This document shows, one piece after another, positions 27,958 through 35,298 of a stretch of 64,000 bases of DNA (position 1 is its first letter; the number at the start of each line of letters is the position of its first letter). Under the pieces are notes generated by a model. It did no database searches. It was not told the DNA's origin and saw nothing but the letters and a program-made list of their open reading frames with translations. The stretch comes from Vibrio astriarenae (GTDB taxonomy: Bacteria; Pseudomonadota; Gammaproteobacteria; Enterobacterales; Vibrionaceae), in assembly GCF_010587385.1 (NCBI RefSeq), contig NZ_CP047475.1:1488001-1552000 (forward strand), in the 5' to 3' direction. Both the position numbers and the translations under genes were made by a program.

Positions 27958-29097
27958 TTGTTCTTCATTGACCAACTATTCATACAACAAGATTACCCTG
28001 ACGGAGGTCTACCTTTCGTCGGTACTCATGTTATTGAAAGGGTTGATATGGAGACTGGCGAAAAGCTTCCCCCGAATGTAAACCAAAAAATACTTGAAGG
28101 TTCATACAGCACTAAGCTAACTATTCGTTGTAATGGTAACCGTGTCAGAGTCGAAGGCAATCCATCTCGTTGGCAACGCATGGATAATCTTTTTGGATTG
28201 AAGTCTATTGACCAGTGTGTCGAGGTTTATAACCATGTTTTGTCCAAATATGGCTTACCACCATTCACAAAAAACACTCGTTTAAGTCACCGTCAAACCT
28301 CTGAAAAAAAATCGTCAACACTTGTCGGTGACGGTGCAGAAATCACATTAATCGATTGGACTCGAAATCACATGGTTGGACATGGCCATGAAACATCATT
28401 TATTCGTGGTATGTCATCGATGCAAATAGGGCGTGGTAGAGAGCCAAAACTTTATCCAAACGGCATGACTTGCAATTGGGGTGAAGCTTCAGAGTGGATG
28501 ATGACAAAGCTATATTGCAAAGCATTTGAATTAGAAAAGCATCTCAAGAAAAGTAAACGAAGAAAAACAACTACAGAAGATCAGATTAACTACATCGATA
28601 AATTAATCACTTATTGTCAAAAACAAGGCGTTGTACGCGAAGAACATAGTCTAAGACAGAAATTATTGAAACGTCACAACTTACAATTTTATGGGCTAGT
28701 AACAGAACAAGACTTTCATGCACATTTAAATGATATTGAGTACGCTATGAACACACTACACGCAACACATGATGAGCATCAATCTATAGCAGACCAACTT
28801 TTAGAAGTCGCTGCTGTCGACTCAATTCGACAAGCGAACACCACAATGAATTATTTTACCATGTGGCAGCATGGTGTTGATTTGCGTGGTGTTTTGAAGC
28901 AAAGCCAATTTTATGAACACAAATCGAGGTTAAAAAAAATTGGTATTGATATTGCTCAACCTTTCGATGTTAGTCGTATGTGTCCAACACTGAAACGTTC
29001 AGAGGTCATTGAAGTTAGGCCACTTACTGTTCCTGAGTGGTATCAATTGCCTCAGGTTGCTCAATCAAACATCTTGCCATTTAAAGCAGTCGCATAG
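27958..29097 (+). CDS. satellite rolling-circle replication initiator (RstA/gpII type), copy 1
   Basis: A 379-residue protein of the filamentous-phage replication initiator family (RstA of CTXphi, gpII of M13), which nicks the plus-strand origin in the double-stranded form. The N-terminus FFIDQLFIQQDYP, the KLTIRCNGNRVRVEGNPSRW segment and MTKLYCKAFELEKHLKK match the Phage_CRI and replication X domains as I know them. The start is TTG at 27958, with AGGG eight bases upstream; no better ATG exists. Its stop codon lies in a large hairpin. Confidence 0.85.
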   Translation: MFFIDQLFIQQDYPDGGLPFVGTHVIERVDMETGEKLPPNVNQKILEGSYSTKLTIRCNGNRVRVEGNPSRWQRMDNLFGLKSIDQCVEVYNHVLSKYGLPPFTKNTRLSHRQTSEKKSSTLVGDGAEITLIDWTRNHMVGHGHETSFIRGMSSMQIGRGREPKLYPNGMTCNWGEASEWMMTKLYCKAFELEKHLKKSKRRKTTTEDQINYIDKLITYCQKQGVVREEHSLRQKLLKRHNLQFYGLVTEQDFHAHLNDIEYAMNTLHATHDEHQSIADQLLEVAAVDSIRQANTTMNYFTMWQHGVDLRGVLKQSQFYEHKSRLKKIGIDIAQPFDVSRMCPTLKRSEVIEVRPLTVPEWYQLPQVAQSNILPFKAVA

Positions 29098-29143
29098 CTT
29101 GGTTGCTCTCTCTGCGCGCAGCGCGGGGAGGGTATCCAAGCTA
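29095..29143 (+). repeat. large hairpin at the Rep stop codon (copy 1)
   Basis: TAGCTTGG (29095-29102) pairs exactly with CCAAGCTA (29136-29143); inside, CTCTCTCTGCGC (29106-29117) pairs with GCGCGGGGAGGG (29121-29132) using three G.T pairs and a three-base loop. The right inner arm contains GGGGAGGG, which also fits the FtsK-orienting KOPS consensus. It may be a packaging signal, a complementary-strand origin or a terminator. Same hairpin in copy 2 at 32523-32571. Confidence 0.65.
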
Positions 29144-29193
29144 GCTCCACCACTACTGACATCATCTTCATTAGCAACAATAGGAAATTTAAT

Positions 29194-29475
29194 ATGCTCA
29201 AAATAGAAGTTTTCCCAGAGAACGCACATGTAACTACTCGCACAATACCAGGTAAGGACAATAAGCCTCCGCGTACAATTTATGAACAAACCGCGTACGC
29301 ATATTTGGGGGGTAAATTTCCTGTAGAAATGAAACTAAGTCTAGAAGAAGGTCAACCTGCCTATGTTGCTGGAAATTACACAATTCATAGCTCTAGTTTT
29401 GTCGTTAACAATTTTGGTGGCCTTGAATTGAAACGTTTTGGGATGTTAATTGAACCTCTTGAGCCTGAAATTTAA
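29194..29475 (+). CDS. ssDNA-binding protein, M13 gpV type (copy 1)
   Basis: A 93-residue protein clearly related to the M13 gene V helix-destabilising protein: LKIEVFPENAHVTTR at the start, then YLGGKFPVEMKLSLEEGQPAYVAGNY and a C-terminal FGGLELKRF that line up with the gpV strands (GNEYPVLVKITLDEGQPAY in M13 from memory). It coats newly made single strands and switches replication to packaging. In CTXphi the equivalent position is taken by rstB, which has the same role but a different sequence. Confidence 0.85.
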   Translation: MLKIEVFPENAHVTTRTIPGKDNKPPRTIYEQTAYAYLGGKFPVEMKLSLEEGQPAYVAGNYTIHSSSFVVNNFGGLELKRFGMLIEPLEPEI

Positions 29476-29486
29476 AGGGCTCTCTA

Positions 29487-29585
29487 ATGACAGTTGAGCA
29501 ATTTGATTCACTTTGGTTATTGGTTTTTTGCATAGGTCTATTCGTATGTTTTGGCCTTGGCTGCATTTGGGGAGGACAACGTTAA
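29487..29585 (+). CDS. pVII-like tip coat protein (copy 1, intact)
   Basis: A 32-residue one-helix membrane protein. Its C-terminus FGLGCIWGGQR closely matches the FALGIIAGGQR end of M13 pVII as I remember it, and it sits between the gpV-like and pIX-like genes as gVII does in M13. pVII and pIX form the leading tip that engages the packaging hairpin. The stop overlaps the next start (TAATG), so the two are translationally coupled. The copy 2 version is frameshifted. Confidence 0.7.
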   Translation: MTVEQFDSLWLLVFCIGLFVCFGLGCIWGGQR

Positions 29586-29698
29586 TGGAAGACGTCGTTT
29601 TTATCTGCGGTTCTTTGTGTACTGCTTTCGCTCTTGGTTTTGTTACCGGCTTTCAGTTTTTAGTTTTTAAGAAAGCATCCGAAATTAGCACTTCTTAA
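29585..29698 (+). CDS. pIX-like tip coat protein (copy 1)
   Basis: A 37-residue membrane protein (MEDVVFICGSLCTAFALGFV...) whose hydrophobic helix and basic/SETS-like end resemble M13 pIX. The ATG overlaps the pVII-like stop codon and GGAGGA lies just upstream. The order gV-gVII-gIX is the same as in M13, but the major coat gene gVIII that should come next is absent. Confidence 0.65.
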   Translation: MEDVVFICGSLCTAFALGFVTGFQFLVFKKASEISTS

Positions 29699-29708
29699 GG
29701 ATAAGTTT

Positions 29709-29933
29709 ATGGCTGCGCTTGATTTTTCTTTACCTGAAAATACCGCTTCATTGGATTCTCTGACTGATATCCAGTTATTGCAACGTTCTTTCCCTACGAC
29801 TAAATGTCGTTTTGTTCGTCAGGGGGATATTGTTCACTTATTAGTATACTTGAATGCTTATTGCGACGTTCCATTTTTGCGAGTTTCAACAGATGTTCTA
29901 TACGATGAGGCGTTGAGGTTAGAACATGTCTAA
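29709..29933 (+). CDS. satellite protein of unknown function, 74 aa (copy 1)
   Basis: A 74-residue acidic protein, no signal peptide or membrane helix, with AAGGATAA as ribosome site. It takes the place where gVIII would stand in a complete filamentous phage but is not a coat protein (no hydrophobic core plus basic tail). It overlaps the following gene by 8 bases. A regulatory role similar to RstC in RS1 is possible by position only. Confidence 0.6.
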   Translation: MAALDFSLPENTASLDSLTDIQLLQRSFPTTKCRFVRQGDIVHLLVYLNAYCDVPFLRVSTDVLYDEALRLEHV

Positions 29934-30450
29934 GCGCAAATACACTTGCTATTCACCGGAAGATACACAGTACCTTATTGATAATTATGGTGTTTTGTCA
30001 CTAAAGCAAATAGCACTTGATCTAAATCGTACATATTATTCAGTTGTCGACAAAAGAAAGGAACTTGGGCTCAGGCCAAATAGAAACTTTTTTACTGAAC
30101 AAGAGGATGATTTCATTCTAGCCAATGTACTCGTTTTGAGTTTGCGTGAAGTAGCTGAACAACTAGGTCGTTCAAAAGGTGCTATTTCAATGCGGGCTAA
30201 AAGACTTGGCGTTAGCTACTTCAAGGTTGCTGATGATTCGTTTTTCACTAAGTTCCCACAAGAAGATATCAATATGATTAGAGATCTACGTGACCTTGGT
30301 TTAACGTATTCAGAGTTATCCTCAAAGTTTGGAATTTCACCTGACTACATTGGTATGATTTGTCGCTTTGATGCACGTTTATATGAATCAACAGAGCAAT
30401 ATCATGAAGCATTAGCAAGACAAAGAGACTCTATACAGGGTCGAAATTAA
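29926..30450 (+). CDS. satellite DNA-binding protein with three HTH/Myb-like repeats (copy 1)
   Basis: A 174-residue protein made of three similar units: YSPEDTQYLIDNYG...LKQIALDLNR (about 6-45), FTEQEDDFILANV...LREVAEQLGRS (about 47-88) and FPQEDINMIRDLRDLG...YSELSSKFGIS (about 103-140). Each has an acidic entry, a first helix and an HTH, as in SANT/Myb or GcrA-type domains. It is the last gene of the unit, ending 11 bases before the next attachment site. Likely a regulator of satellite or helper transcription; inference. Confidence 0.7.
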   Translation: MSKRKYTCYSPEDTQYLIDNYGVLSLKQIALDLNRTYYSVVDKRKELGLRPNRNFFTEQEDDFILANVLVLSLREVAEQLGRSKGAISMRAKRLGVSYFKVADDSFFTKFPQEDINMIRDLRDLGLTYSELSSKFGISPDYIGMICRFDARLYESTEQYHEALARQRDSIQGRN

Positions 30451-30460
30451 CGAATTCTTT

Positions 30461-30623
30461 AGTGCGCATTATGCGATGGGATTTATGTTGAGTGGTTTGC
30501 TTTAGCCGCAATGCCGTAAAGGGTGGGCGAGTGAGCTACTCATTGTCGGCCTTAGCCGTACATGTCGCGAGTGAGAATCGCTTTACAAGTGAAGCCCGTA
30601 ACATAAACCCAGTAATGCGCATT
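30461..30623 (+). promoter_or_regulatory. folded attP(+) at the junction of the two satellite copies
   Basis: Same arms and complementary segments as at 27032-27194: XerC arm 30461-30471, XerD-like arm TTATGTTGAGT 30483-30493, complements at 30600-30607 and 30613-30621. Confidence 0.8.
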
Positions 30624-30926
30624 AAGGATTACATTTCACCTTGCGCCCTTGAAGCGCACCCACCGAACACACCACACTTACTGAATCTAGCCCCGTAGGG
30701 ATAAGCAATGCACGAAGTGCAAGCGAAGCACCAAGCCGCCCACCGGTTTTGATTTTTGTTACCAAATTCAATCGGCGCGGTTAGCTACTGAACGTCACGA
30801 GCGTAGCCACTCCCCACACCCTGCTAAGCCTAATTGAAAAATGAAGCGTTCACCTTTGGTCGATTTTGGCAAAGAAAAGGTTCGGGTTCCTGTTACACCC
30901 GAACTAACTCCGGAATTCCGGAATTC

Positions 30927-31265
30927 TCATCTTCTTTTGAAGTCGTCTAACTCTTTCAAAAACTCTCTGTGATCATCGAGCATTTCCCATGTTGTCATGA
31001 TGACAACTTCTCTCGGCATATCCTTTATTGATAATTCTACAATAAAATCTTGCAGTTCCATTTTGTTGGATTCTTCTCCTCTACAGATTTCATTAGCAGA
31101 GATGTTGAGTGTTTCTGAAAGCTTTTGGATCTGACTGGCTTTTGGCTCTGTCTCGCCGTTTTCCCATTTTAGATATGTCTGCTTTGCAACTTTGATTCTT
31201 TCTGCCACATCTTGTTGAGTTAGGTTTTTTCTCATTCTTGCAGCTCGAAGTACATCTTTAATCAC
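30927..31265 (-). CDS. satellite repressor, RstR-type HTH (copy 2)
   Basis: Identical to the copy 1 repressor over the whole reading frame I compared. Because one T is missing upstream, the open frame extends further here (to 31403), but the ribosome site GAGGGA and GTG start at 31265 are unchanged, so the product should be the same 112 residues. Two identical repressor genes may raise immunity dosage. Confidence 0.82.
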   Translation of the reverse strand: MIKDVLRAARMRKNLTQQDVAERIKVAKQTYLKWENGETEPKASQIQKLSETLNISANEICRGEESNKMELQDFIVELSIKDMPREVVIMTTWEMLDDHREFLKELDDFKRR

Positions 31266-31385
31266 TTTAAGTTCCCTCAATGTACGTTTTTTTATTATTG
31301 TAACACCTGTTTTTGATACCCATCCCTTGAAGTTTACTTTTCCACATTGTAAGGTACATAAAAACGTACTTGACAGGGTTTTGAT

Positions 31386-32525
31386 TTGTTCTTCATTGAC
31401 CAACTATTCATACAACAAGATTACCCTGACGGAGGTCTACCTTTCGTCGGTACTCATGTTATTGAAAGGGTTGATATGGAGACTGGCGAAAAGCTTCCCC
31501 CGAATGTAAACCAAAAAATACTTGAAGGTTCATACAGCACTAAGCTAACTATTCGTTGTAATGGTAACCGTGTCAGAGTCGAAGGCAATCCATCTCGTTG
31601 GCAACGCATGGATAATCTTTTTGGATTGAAGTCTATTGACCAGTGTGTCGAGGTTTATAACCATGTTTTGTCCAAATATGGCTTACCACCATTCACAAAA
31701 AACACTCGTTTAAGTCACCGTCAAACCTCTGAAAAAAAATCGTCAACACTTGTCGGTGACGGTGCAGAAATCACATTAATCGATTGGACTCGAAATCACA
31801 TGGTTGGACATGGCCATGAAACATCATTTATTCGTGGTATGTCATCGATGCAAATAGGGCGTGGTAGAGAGCCAAAACTTTATCCAAACGGCATGACTTG
31901 CAATTGGGGTGAAGCTTCAGAGTGGATGATGACAAAGCTATATTGCAAAGCATTTGAATTAGAAAAGCATCTCAAGAAAAGTAAACGAAGAAAAACAACT
32001 ACAGAAGATCAGATTAACTACATCGATAAATTAATCACTTATTGTCAAAAACAAGGCGTTGTACGCGAAGAACATAGTCTAAGACAGAAATTATTGAAAC
32101 GTCACAACTTACAATTTTATGGGCTAGTAACAGAACAAGACTTTCATGCACATTTAAATGATATTGAGTACGCTATGAACACACTACACGCAACACATGA
32201 TGAGCATCAATCTATAGCAGACCAACTTTTAGAAGTCGCTGCTGTCGACTCAATTCGACAAGCGAACACCACAATGAATTATTTTACCATGTGGCAGCAT
32301 GGTGTTGATTTGCGTGGTGTTTTGAAGCAAAGCCAATTTTATGAACACAAATCGAGGTTAAAAAAAATTGGTATTGATATTGCTCAACCTTTCGATGTTA
32401 GTCGTATGTGTCCAACACTGAAACGTTCAGAGGTCATTGAAGTTAGGCCACTTACTGTTCCTGAGTGGTATCAATTGCCTCAGGTTGCTCAATCAAACAT
32501 CTTGCCATTTAAAGCAGTCGCATAG
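31386..32525 (+). CDS. satellite replication initiator (RstA/gpII type), copy 2
   Basis: 379 residues, identical in translation to the copy 1 Rep, TTG start with AGGG upstream. The loss of one T lies in the promoter/operator spacer about 75 bases upstream and could change spacing of operator halves but not the protein. Confidence 0.85.
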   Translation: MFFIDQLFIQQDYPDGGLPFVGTHVIERVDMETGEKLPPNVNQKILEGSYSTKLTIRCNGNRVRVEGNPSRWQRMDNLFGLKSIDQCVEVYNHVLSKYGLPPFTKNTRLSHRQTSEKKSSTLVGDGAEITLIDWTRNHMVGHGHETSFIRGMSSMQIGRGREPKLYPNGMTCNWGEASEWMMTKLYCKAFELEKHLKKSKRRKTTTEDQINYIDKLITYCQKQGVVREEHSLRQKLLKRHNLQFYGLVTEQDFHAHLNDIEYAMNTLHATHDEHQSIADQLLEVAAVDSIRQANTTMNYFTMWQHGVDLRGVLKQSQFYEHKSRLKKIGIDIAQPFDVSRMCPTLKRSEVIEVRPLTVPEWYQLPQVAQSNILPFKAVA

Positions 32526-32621
32526 CTTGGTTGCTCTCTCTGCGCGCAGCGCGGGGAGGGTATCCAAGCTAGCTCCACCACTACTGACATCATCTTCATT
32601 AGCAACAATAGGAAATTTAAT

Positions 32622-32903
32622 ATGCTCAAAATAGAAGTTTTCCCAGAGAACGCACATGTAACTACTCGCACAATACCAGGTAAGGACAATAAGCCTCCGC
32701 GTACAATTTATGAACAAACCGCGTACGCATATTTGGGGGGTAAATTTCCTGTAGAAATGAAACTAAGTCTAGAAGAAGGTCAACCTGCCTATGTTGCTGG
32801 AAATTACACAATTCATAGCTCTAGTTTTGTCGTTAACAATTTTGGTGGCCTTGAATTGAAACGTTTTGGGATGTTAATTGAACCTCTTGAGCCTGAAATT
32901 TAA
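32622..32903 (+). CDS. ssDNA-binding protein, M13 gpV type (copy 2)
   Basis: 93 residues, identical to the copy 1 protein. See the first copy for the family argument. Confidence 0.85.
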   Translation: MLKIEVFPENAHVTTRTIPGKDNKPPRTIYEQTAYAYLGGKFPVEMKLSLEEGQPAYVAGNYTIHSSSFVVNNFGGLELKRFGMLIEPLEPEI

Positions 32904-32914
32904 AGGGCTCTCTA

Positions 32915-33014
32915 ATGACAGTTTGAGCAATTTGATTCACTTTGGTTATTGGTTTTTTGCATAGGTCTATTCGTATGTTTTGGCCTTGGCTGCATTTGGG
33001 GAGGACAACGTTAA
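32915..33014 (+). pseudogene. pVII-like gene broken by a one-base insertion (copy 2)
   Basis: The same ATG as in copy 1 is followed by ATGACAGTTTGA: an extra T in GTTGAG makes GTT-TGA, stopping translation after three residues. The remaining sequence is unchanged. The pIX-like start at 33014 is intact, but translational coupling to the pVII-like stop is lost. A sequencing or assembly error in a T run cannot be excluded. Confidence 0.7.
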
Positions 33015-33127
33015 TGGAAGACGTCGTTTTTATCTGCGGTTCTTTGTGTACTGCTTTCGCTCTTGGTTTTGTTACCGGCTTTCAGTTTTTAGTTTTTAAG
33101 AAAGCATCCGAAATTAGCACTTCTTAA
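33014..33127 (+). CDS. pIX-like tip coat protein (copy 2)
   Basis: 37 residues, identical to copy 1; keeps its own GGAGGA ribosome site although the upstream pVII-like frame is broken. Confidence 0.65.
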   Translation: MEDVVFICGSLCTAFALGFVTGFQFLVFKKASEISTS

Positions 33128-33137
33128 GGATAAGTTT

Positions 33138-33362
33138 ATGGCTGCGCTTGATTTTTCTTTACCTGAAAATACCGCTTCATTGGATTCTCTGACTGATATC
33201 CAGTTATTGCAACGTTCTTTCCCTACGACTAAATGTCGTTTTGTTCGTCAGGGGGATATTGTTCACTTATTAGTATACTTGAATGCTTATTGCGACGTTC
33301 CATTTTTGCGAGTTTCAACAGATGTTCTATACGATGAGGCGTTGAGGTTAGAACATGTCTAA
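33138..33362 (+). CDS. satellite protein of unknown function, 74 aa (copy 2)
   Basis: Identical to the 74-residue product of copy 1; overlaps the next gene by 8 bases. Confidence 0.6.
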   Translation: MAALDFSLPENTASLDSLTDIQLLQRSFPTTKCRFVRQGDIVHLLVYLNAYCDVPFLRVSTDVLYDEALRLEHV

Positions 33363-33879
33363 GCGCAAATACACTTGCTATTCACCGGAAGATACACAGT
33401 ACCTTATTGATAATTATGGTGTTTTGTCACTAAAGCAAATAGCACTTGATCTAAATCGTACATATTATTCAGTTGTCGACAAAAGAAAGGAACTTGGGCT
33501 CAGGCCAAATAGAAACTTTTTTACTGAACAAGAGGATGATTTCATTCTAGCCAATGTACTCGTTTTGAGTTTGCGTGAAGTAGCTGAACAACTAGGTCGT
33601 TCAAAAGGTGCTATTTCAATGCGGGCTAAAAGACTTGGCGTTAGCTACTTCAAGGTTGCTGATGATTCGTTTTTCACTAAGTTCCCACAAGAAGATATCA
33701 ATATGATTAGAGATCTACGTGACCTTGGTTTAACGTATTCAGAGTTATCCTCAAAGTTTGGAATTTCACCTGACTACATTGGTATGATTTGTCGCTTTGA
33801 TGCACGTTTATATGAATCAACAGAGCAATATCATGAAGCATTAGCAAGACAAAGAGACTCTATACAGGGTCGAAATTAA
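33355..33879 (+). CDS. satellite three-repeat DNA-binding protein (copy 2)
   Basis: 174 residues, identical to the copy 1 product. It ends 11 bases before the hybrid dif site that begins the corticovirus-like element. Confidence 0.7.
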   Translation: MSKRKYTCYSPEDTQYLIDNYGVLSLKQIALDLNRTYYSVVDKRKELGLRPNRNFFTEQEDDFILANVLVLSLREVAEQLGRSKGAISMRAKRLGVSYFKVADDSFFTKFPQEDINMIRDLRDLGLTYSELSSKFGISPDYIGMICRFDARLYESTEQYHEALARQRDSIQGRN

Positions 33880-33889
33880 CGAATTCTTT

Positions 33890-33917
33890 AGTGCGCATTA
33901 TGTATAATGTGGTAAAT
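33890..33917 (+). other. hybrid dif site, left end of the corticovirus-like element
   Basis: XerC arm AGTGCGCATTA (the host/satellite type), 6-bp centre TGTATA, and XerD arm ATGTGGTAAAT, which departs from the host arm TTATGTTAAAT at four positions. This is what Xer exchange between host dif and an element-borne dif-like attP would leave on the left side. Confidence 0.85.
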
Positions 33918-33923
33918 ACGCGA

Positions 33924-34187
33924 TTAGACTAGTGCAGGGCTACGTAAGGCATTGATTAGGCGAGGGTTTTTATACTTTTCAGTGAGTAGATTTTGCACAA
34001 CAAATTGATCGTCCAACTCCAGCATATCAGCGATTTCAAATACAATATCCCAGTCCATAGGATTGCGCCCTGTGCGCCAATTCGACACGCGACCAGTAGA
34101 GCAGCCCAATTTCTTAGCTAATTGATAGTCGGAGGTAAGCGCAAAGCGGGATTTCACTCTGTCTAAAAGAACGTTTGTAAAGTTCAT
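33924..34187 (-). CDS. prophage repressor-like HTH protein
   Basis: An 87-residue protein with a helix-turn-helix: LTSDYQLAKKLGCSTGRVSN followed by WRTGRNPMDWDIVFEIADML, the pattern of small phage regulators annotated DUF3693 in vibrios. It is transcribed divergently from the early operon, so it should act as the lysogeny repressor. The upstream gap holds a TACAAA/TTTGTA inverted repeat (34231-34248), a probable operator. Unrelated in sequence to the satellite repressor. Confidence 0.75.
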   Translation of the reverse strand: MNFTNVLLDRVKSRFALTSDYQLAKKLGCSTGRVSNWRTGRNPMDWDIVFEIADMLELDDQFVVQNLLTEKYKNPRLINALRSPALV

Positions 34188-34230
34188 AGCTCACCTGATT
34201 GATTTCGTTGTGTTTCGTTAATTTTAGCTC

Positions 34231-34248
34231 TACAAATTGTATTTTGTA
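34231..34248. promoter_or_regulatory. candidate operator of the prophage repressor
   Basis: TACAAA and TTTGTA form a 6-bp inverted repeat with a 6-base spacer between the divergent repressor and early operon; a TTTCGTT direct repeat lies just left (34203-34219). Confidence 0.4.
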
Positions 34249-34333
34249 CATAGCCAGCAGCGGTTGAGTGCTCAATTATTCCTGTGTATGTTCGTTTCCG
34301 TAACGTTTTTAAGACTTGCGGAGGTCAAAGAAC

Positions 34334-34546
34334 ATGGAAGTAACCAGCAAAAACAAAGTATTAAGCCCAATACACTTGCCTTGCCCTGATATGGCGGGCT
34401 GTGCCAATCCTAATCCAGAATTGACCCAAAAATCCCTTCAATGGGTCGCTCGCTGCCTCAAACATGTGCGCCAGCTCAAGAAAAACAAGCCAACCTCTCG
34501 CCACATCCCAGCGCGTTTTGCTCGCGTCAAAGGGGGTGCAGCATGA
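34334..34546 (+). CDS. early prophage protein, 70 aa, unknown
   Basis: 70 residues, ATG at 34334 with a strong GGAGGT eight bases upstream (an in-frame TTG at 34316 is worse). Cysteine-containing N-half (PCPDMAGCANPN) and a basic C-terminus. First gene of the early operon; its stop overlaps the next start by ATGA. No family recognised. Confidence 0.6.
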   Translation: MEVTSKNKVLSPIHLPCPDMAGCANPNPELTQKSLQWVARCLKHVRQLKKNKPTSRHIPARFARVKGGAA

Positions 34547-34812
34547 AATCCTCAAAAGAGTTTCGCCAATTTCAAGCCCGTGTCACCTCCGATATGCAGC
34601 GCGGCTTTCTCCAATCAACATTACGTCATGCCAATGAACTCATCCAGGACTTGGGGACACTACAAGCCCGCAAGGTGATTGATTGCGTGTCATACAACTC
34701 AAATCACAAGAGTTCGTTTAAACGCTCAAGTGCGCTCATGGTGCATTTGCAAAGCGAGCGATTAAGACAGCTAACCAAAAAAAGCAGACAACAAGCGAGG
34801 GCAAAAAAATGA
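34543..34812 (+). CDS. early prophage protein, 89 aa, basic, unknown
   Basis: 89 residues, start at the ATGA overlap with the previous gene (34543). Strongly basic, especially the C-terminus (KKSRQQARAKK), suggesting nucleic-acid binding. The frame is open further upstream but that part overlaps the previous gene. No family recognised. Confidence 0.6.
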   Translation: MKSSKEFRQFQARVTSDMQRGFLQSTLRHANELIQDLGTLQARKVIDCVSYNSNHKSSFKRSSALMVHLQSERLRQLTKKSRQQARAKK

Positions 34813-35114
34813 TTCATTTCGAGATTGAACACGCTTTAGAGGGTAAATACCTACTGTTAAACCTGTTTTGCAAGCAAGGTTATGTTTGCACCATACATTT
34901 TGATCGCGTTTTGTTAATGGAAGGCAGCGACCGTGCCGCCGTGATGCTCAACGGTGATATTGTGACCACCGTACCCAAAGCCGTTTTTGATGATTATCAA
35001 CAGTTCCGCAAGCAAGAGGACGCGCCCGCGATGGGCGCAGACTCTTTTCTCAAACGTTTGATTGAGTTGGACGCACGCGGCGCAATGGTTGGGGGCAATC
35101 ATGGCGAGCGTTGA
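34809..35114 (+). CDS. early prophage protein, 101 aa, unknown
   Basis: 101 residues with beta-strand-rich N-half (YLLLNLFCKQGYVCTIHFDRV) and no membrane segment. Starts inside the end of the previous gene (ATGA). Part of the tightly packed early operon leading to Rep. Confidence 0.6.
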   Translation: MIHFEIEHALEGKYLLLNLFCKQGYVCTIHFDRVLLMEGSDRAAVMLNGDIVTTVPKAVFDDYQQFRKQEDAPAMGADSFLKRLIELDARGAMVGGNHGER

Positions 35115-35298
35115 GATTGTCAGCAATGAAAACCTACTCGCAACGGGTGAGGGCTTGCCGTTTAAGCCCTTTTCCTCCAACTTTTACGCCTTGATTGCTC
35201 AATGTGAGGAATACACCGAGCAGGGCGCAACCTACATCAATTCAAGCATTGCCATTATTCCAATGGATTTGACTCGCCGTTTGGTGGTCACGCTATGA
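35101..35298 (+). CDS. early prophage protein, 65 aa, unknown
   Basis: 65 residues from the ATG at 35101, overlapping the previous gene by 14 bases and the Rep start by ATGA. A longer in-frame start at 35062 lies fully inside the previous gene and is less likely. No family recognised. Confidence 0.55.
   Translation: MASVEIVSNENLLATGEGLPFKPFSSNFYALIAQCEEYTEQGATYINSSIAIIPMDLTRRLVVTL

Larger units (their letters stand above)
27032..30460 (+). mobile_element. filamentous-phage satellite, tandem copy 1 (3429 bp)
   Basis: Unit bounded by an AGTGCGCATTA XerC arm at 27032 and the identical start of copy 2 at 30461. Gene order: attachment/origin region, repressor (minus), Rep, ssDNA-binding protein, pVII-like, pIX-like, 74-aa unknown, three-repeat HTH protein. 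Missing: major coat pVIII, pIII, pVI, pI/Zot and pIV. This is the content of an RS1-like satellite that must borrow a helper's virion and export machinery. Compared with copy 2 it has one extra T near 27881 and one fewer T near 29495; I saw no other difference. Confidence 0.85.
30461..33889 (+). mobile_element. filamentous-phage satellite, tandem copy 2 (3429 bp)
   Basis: Head-to-tail duplicate of 27032-30460 with the same length and gene order. I found only two differences: one T lost in the run upstream of Rep (near 31311) and one T gained in the pVII-like gene (near 32923). Tandem copies are how CTXphi and RS1 produce new single-stranded genomes, by Rep nicking in one unit and finishing in the next, since the integrated ssDNA-type attachment site cannot be excised. 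Confidence 0.88.

Noticed and set aside
29061..29289. Minus-strand frames opposite the Rep end and ssDNA-binding gene
   Set aside because: Antisense to two well-supported genes and across a hairpin; no ribosome site or family resemblance.
27032..33889. Composite transposon or segmental duplication as explanation of the tandem repeat
   Set aside because: No transposase or terminal inverted repeats; junctions coincide with Xer attachment sites and the genes are of filamentous-phage type.
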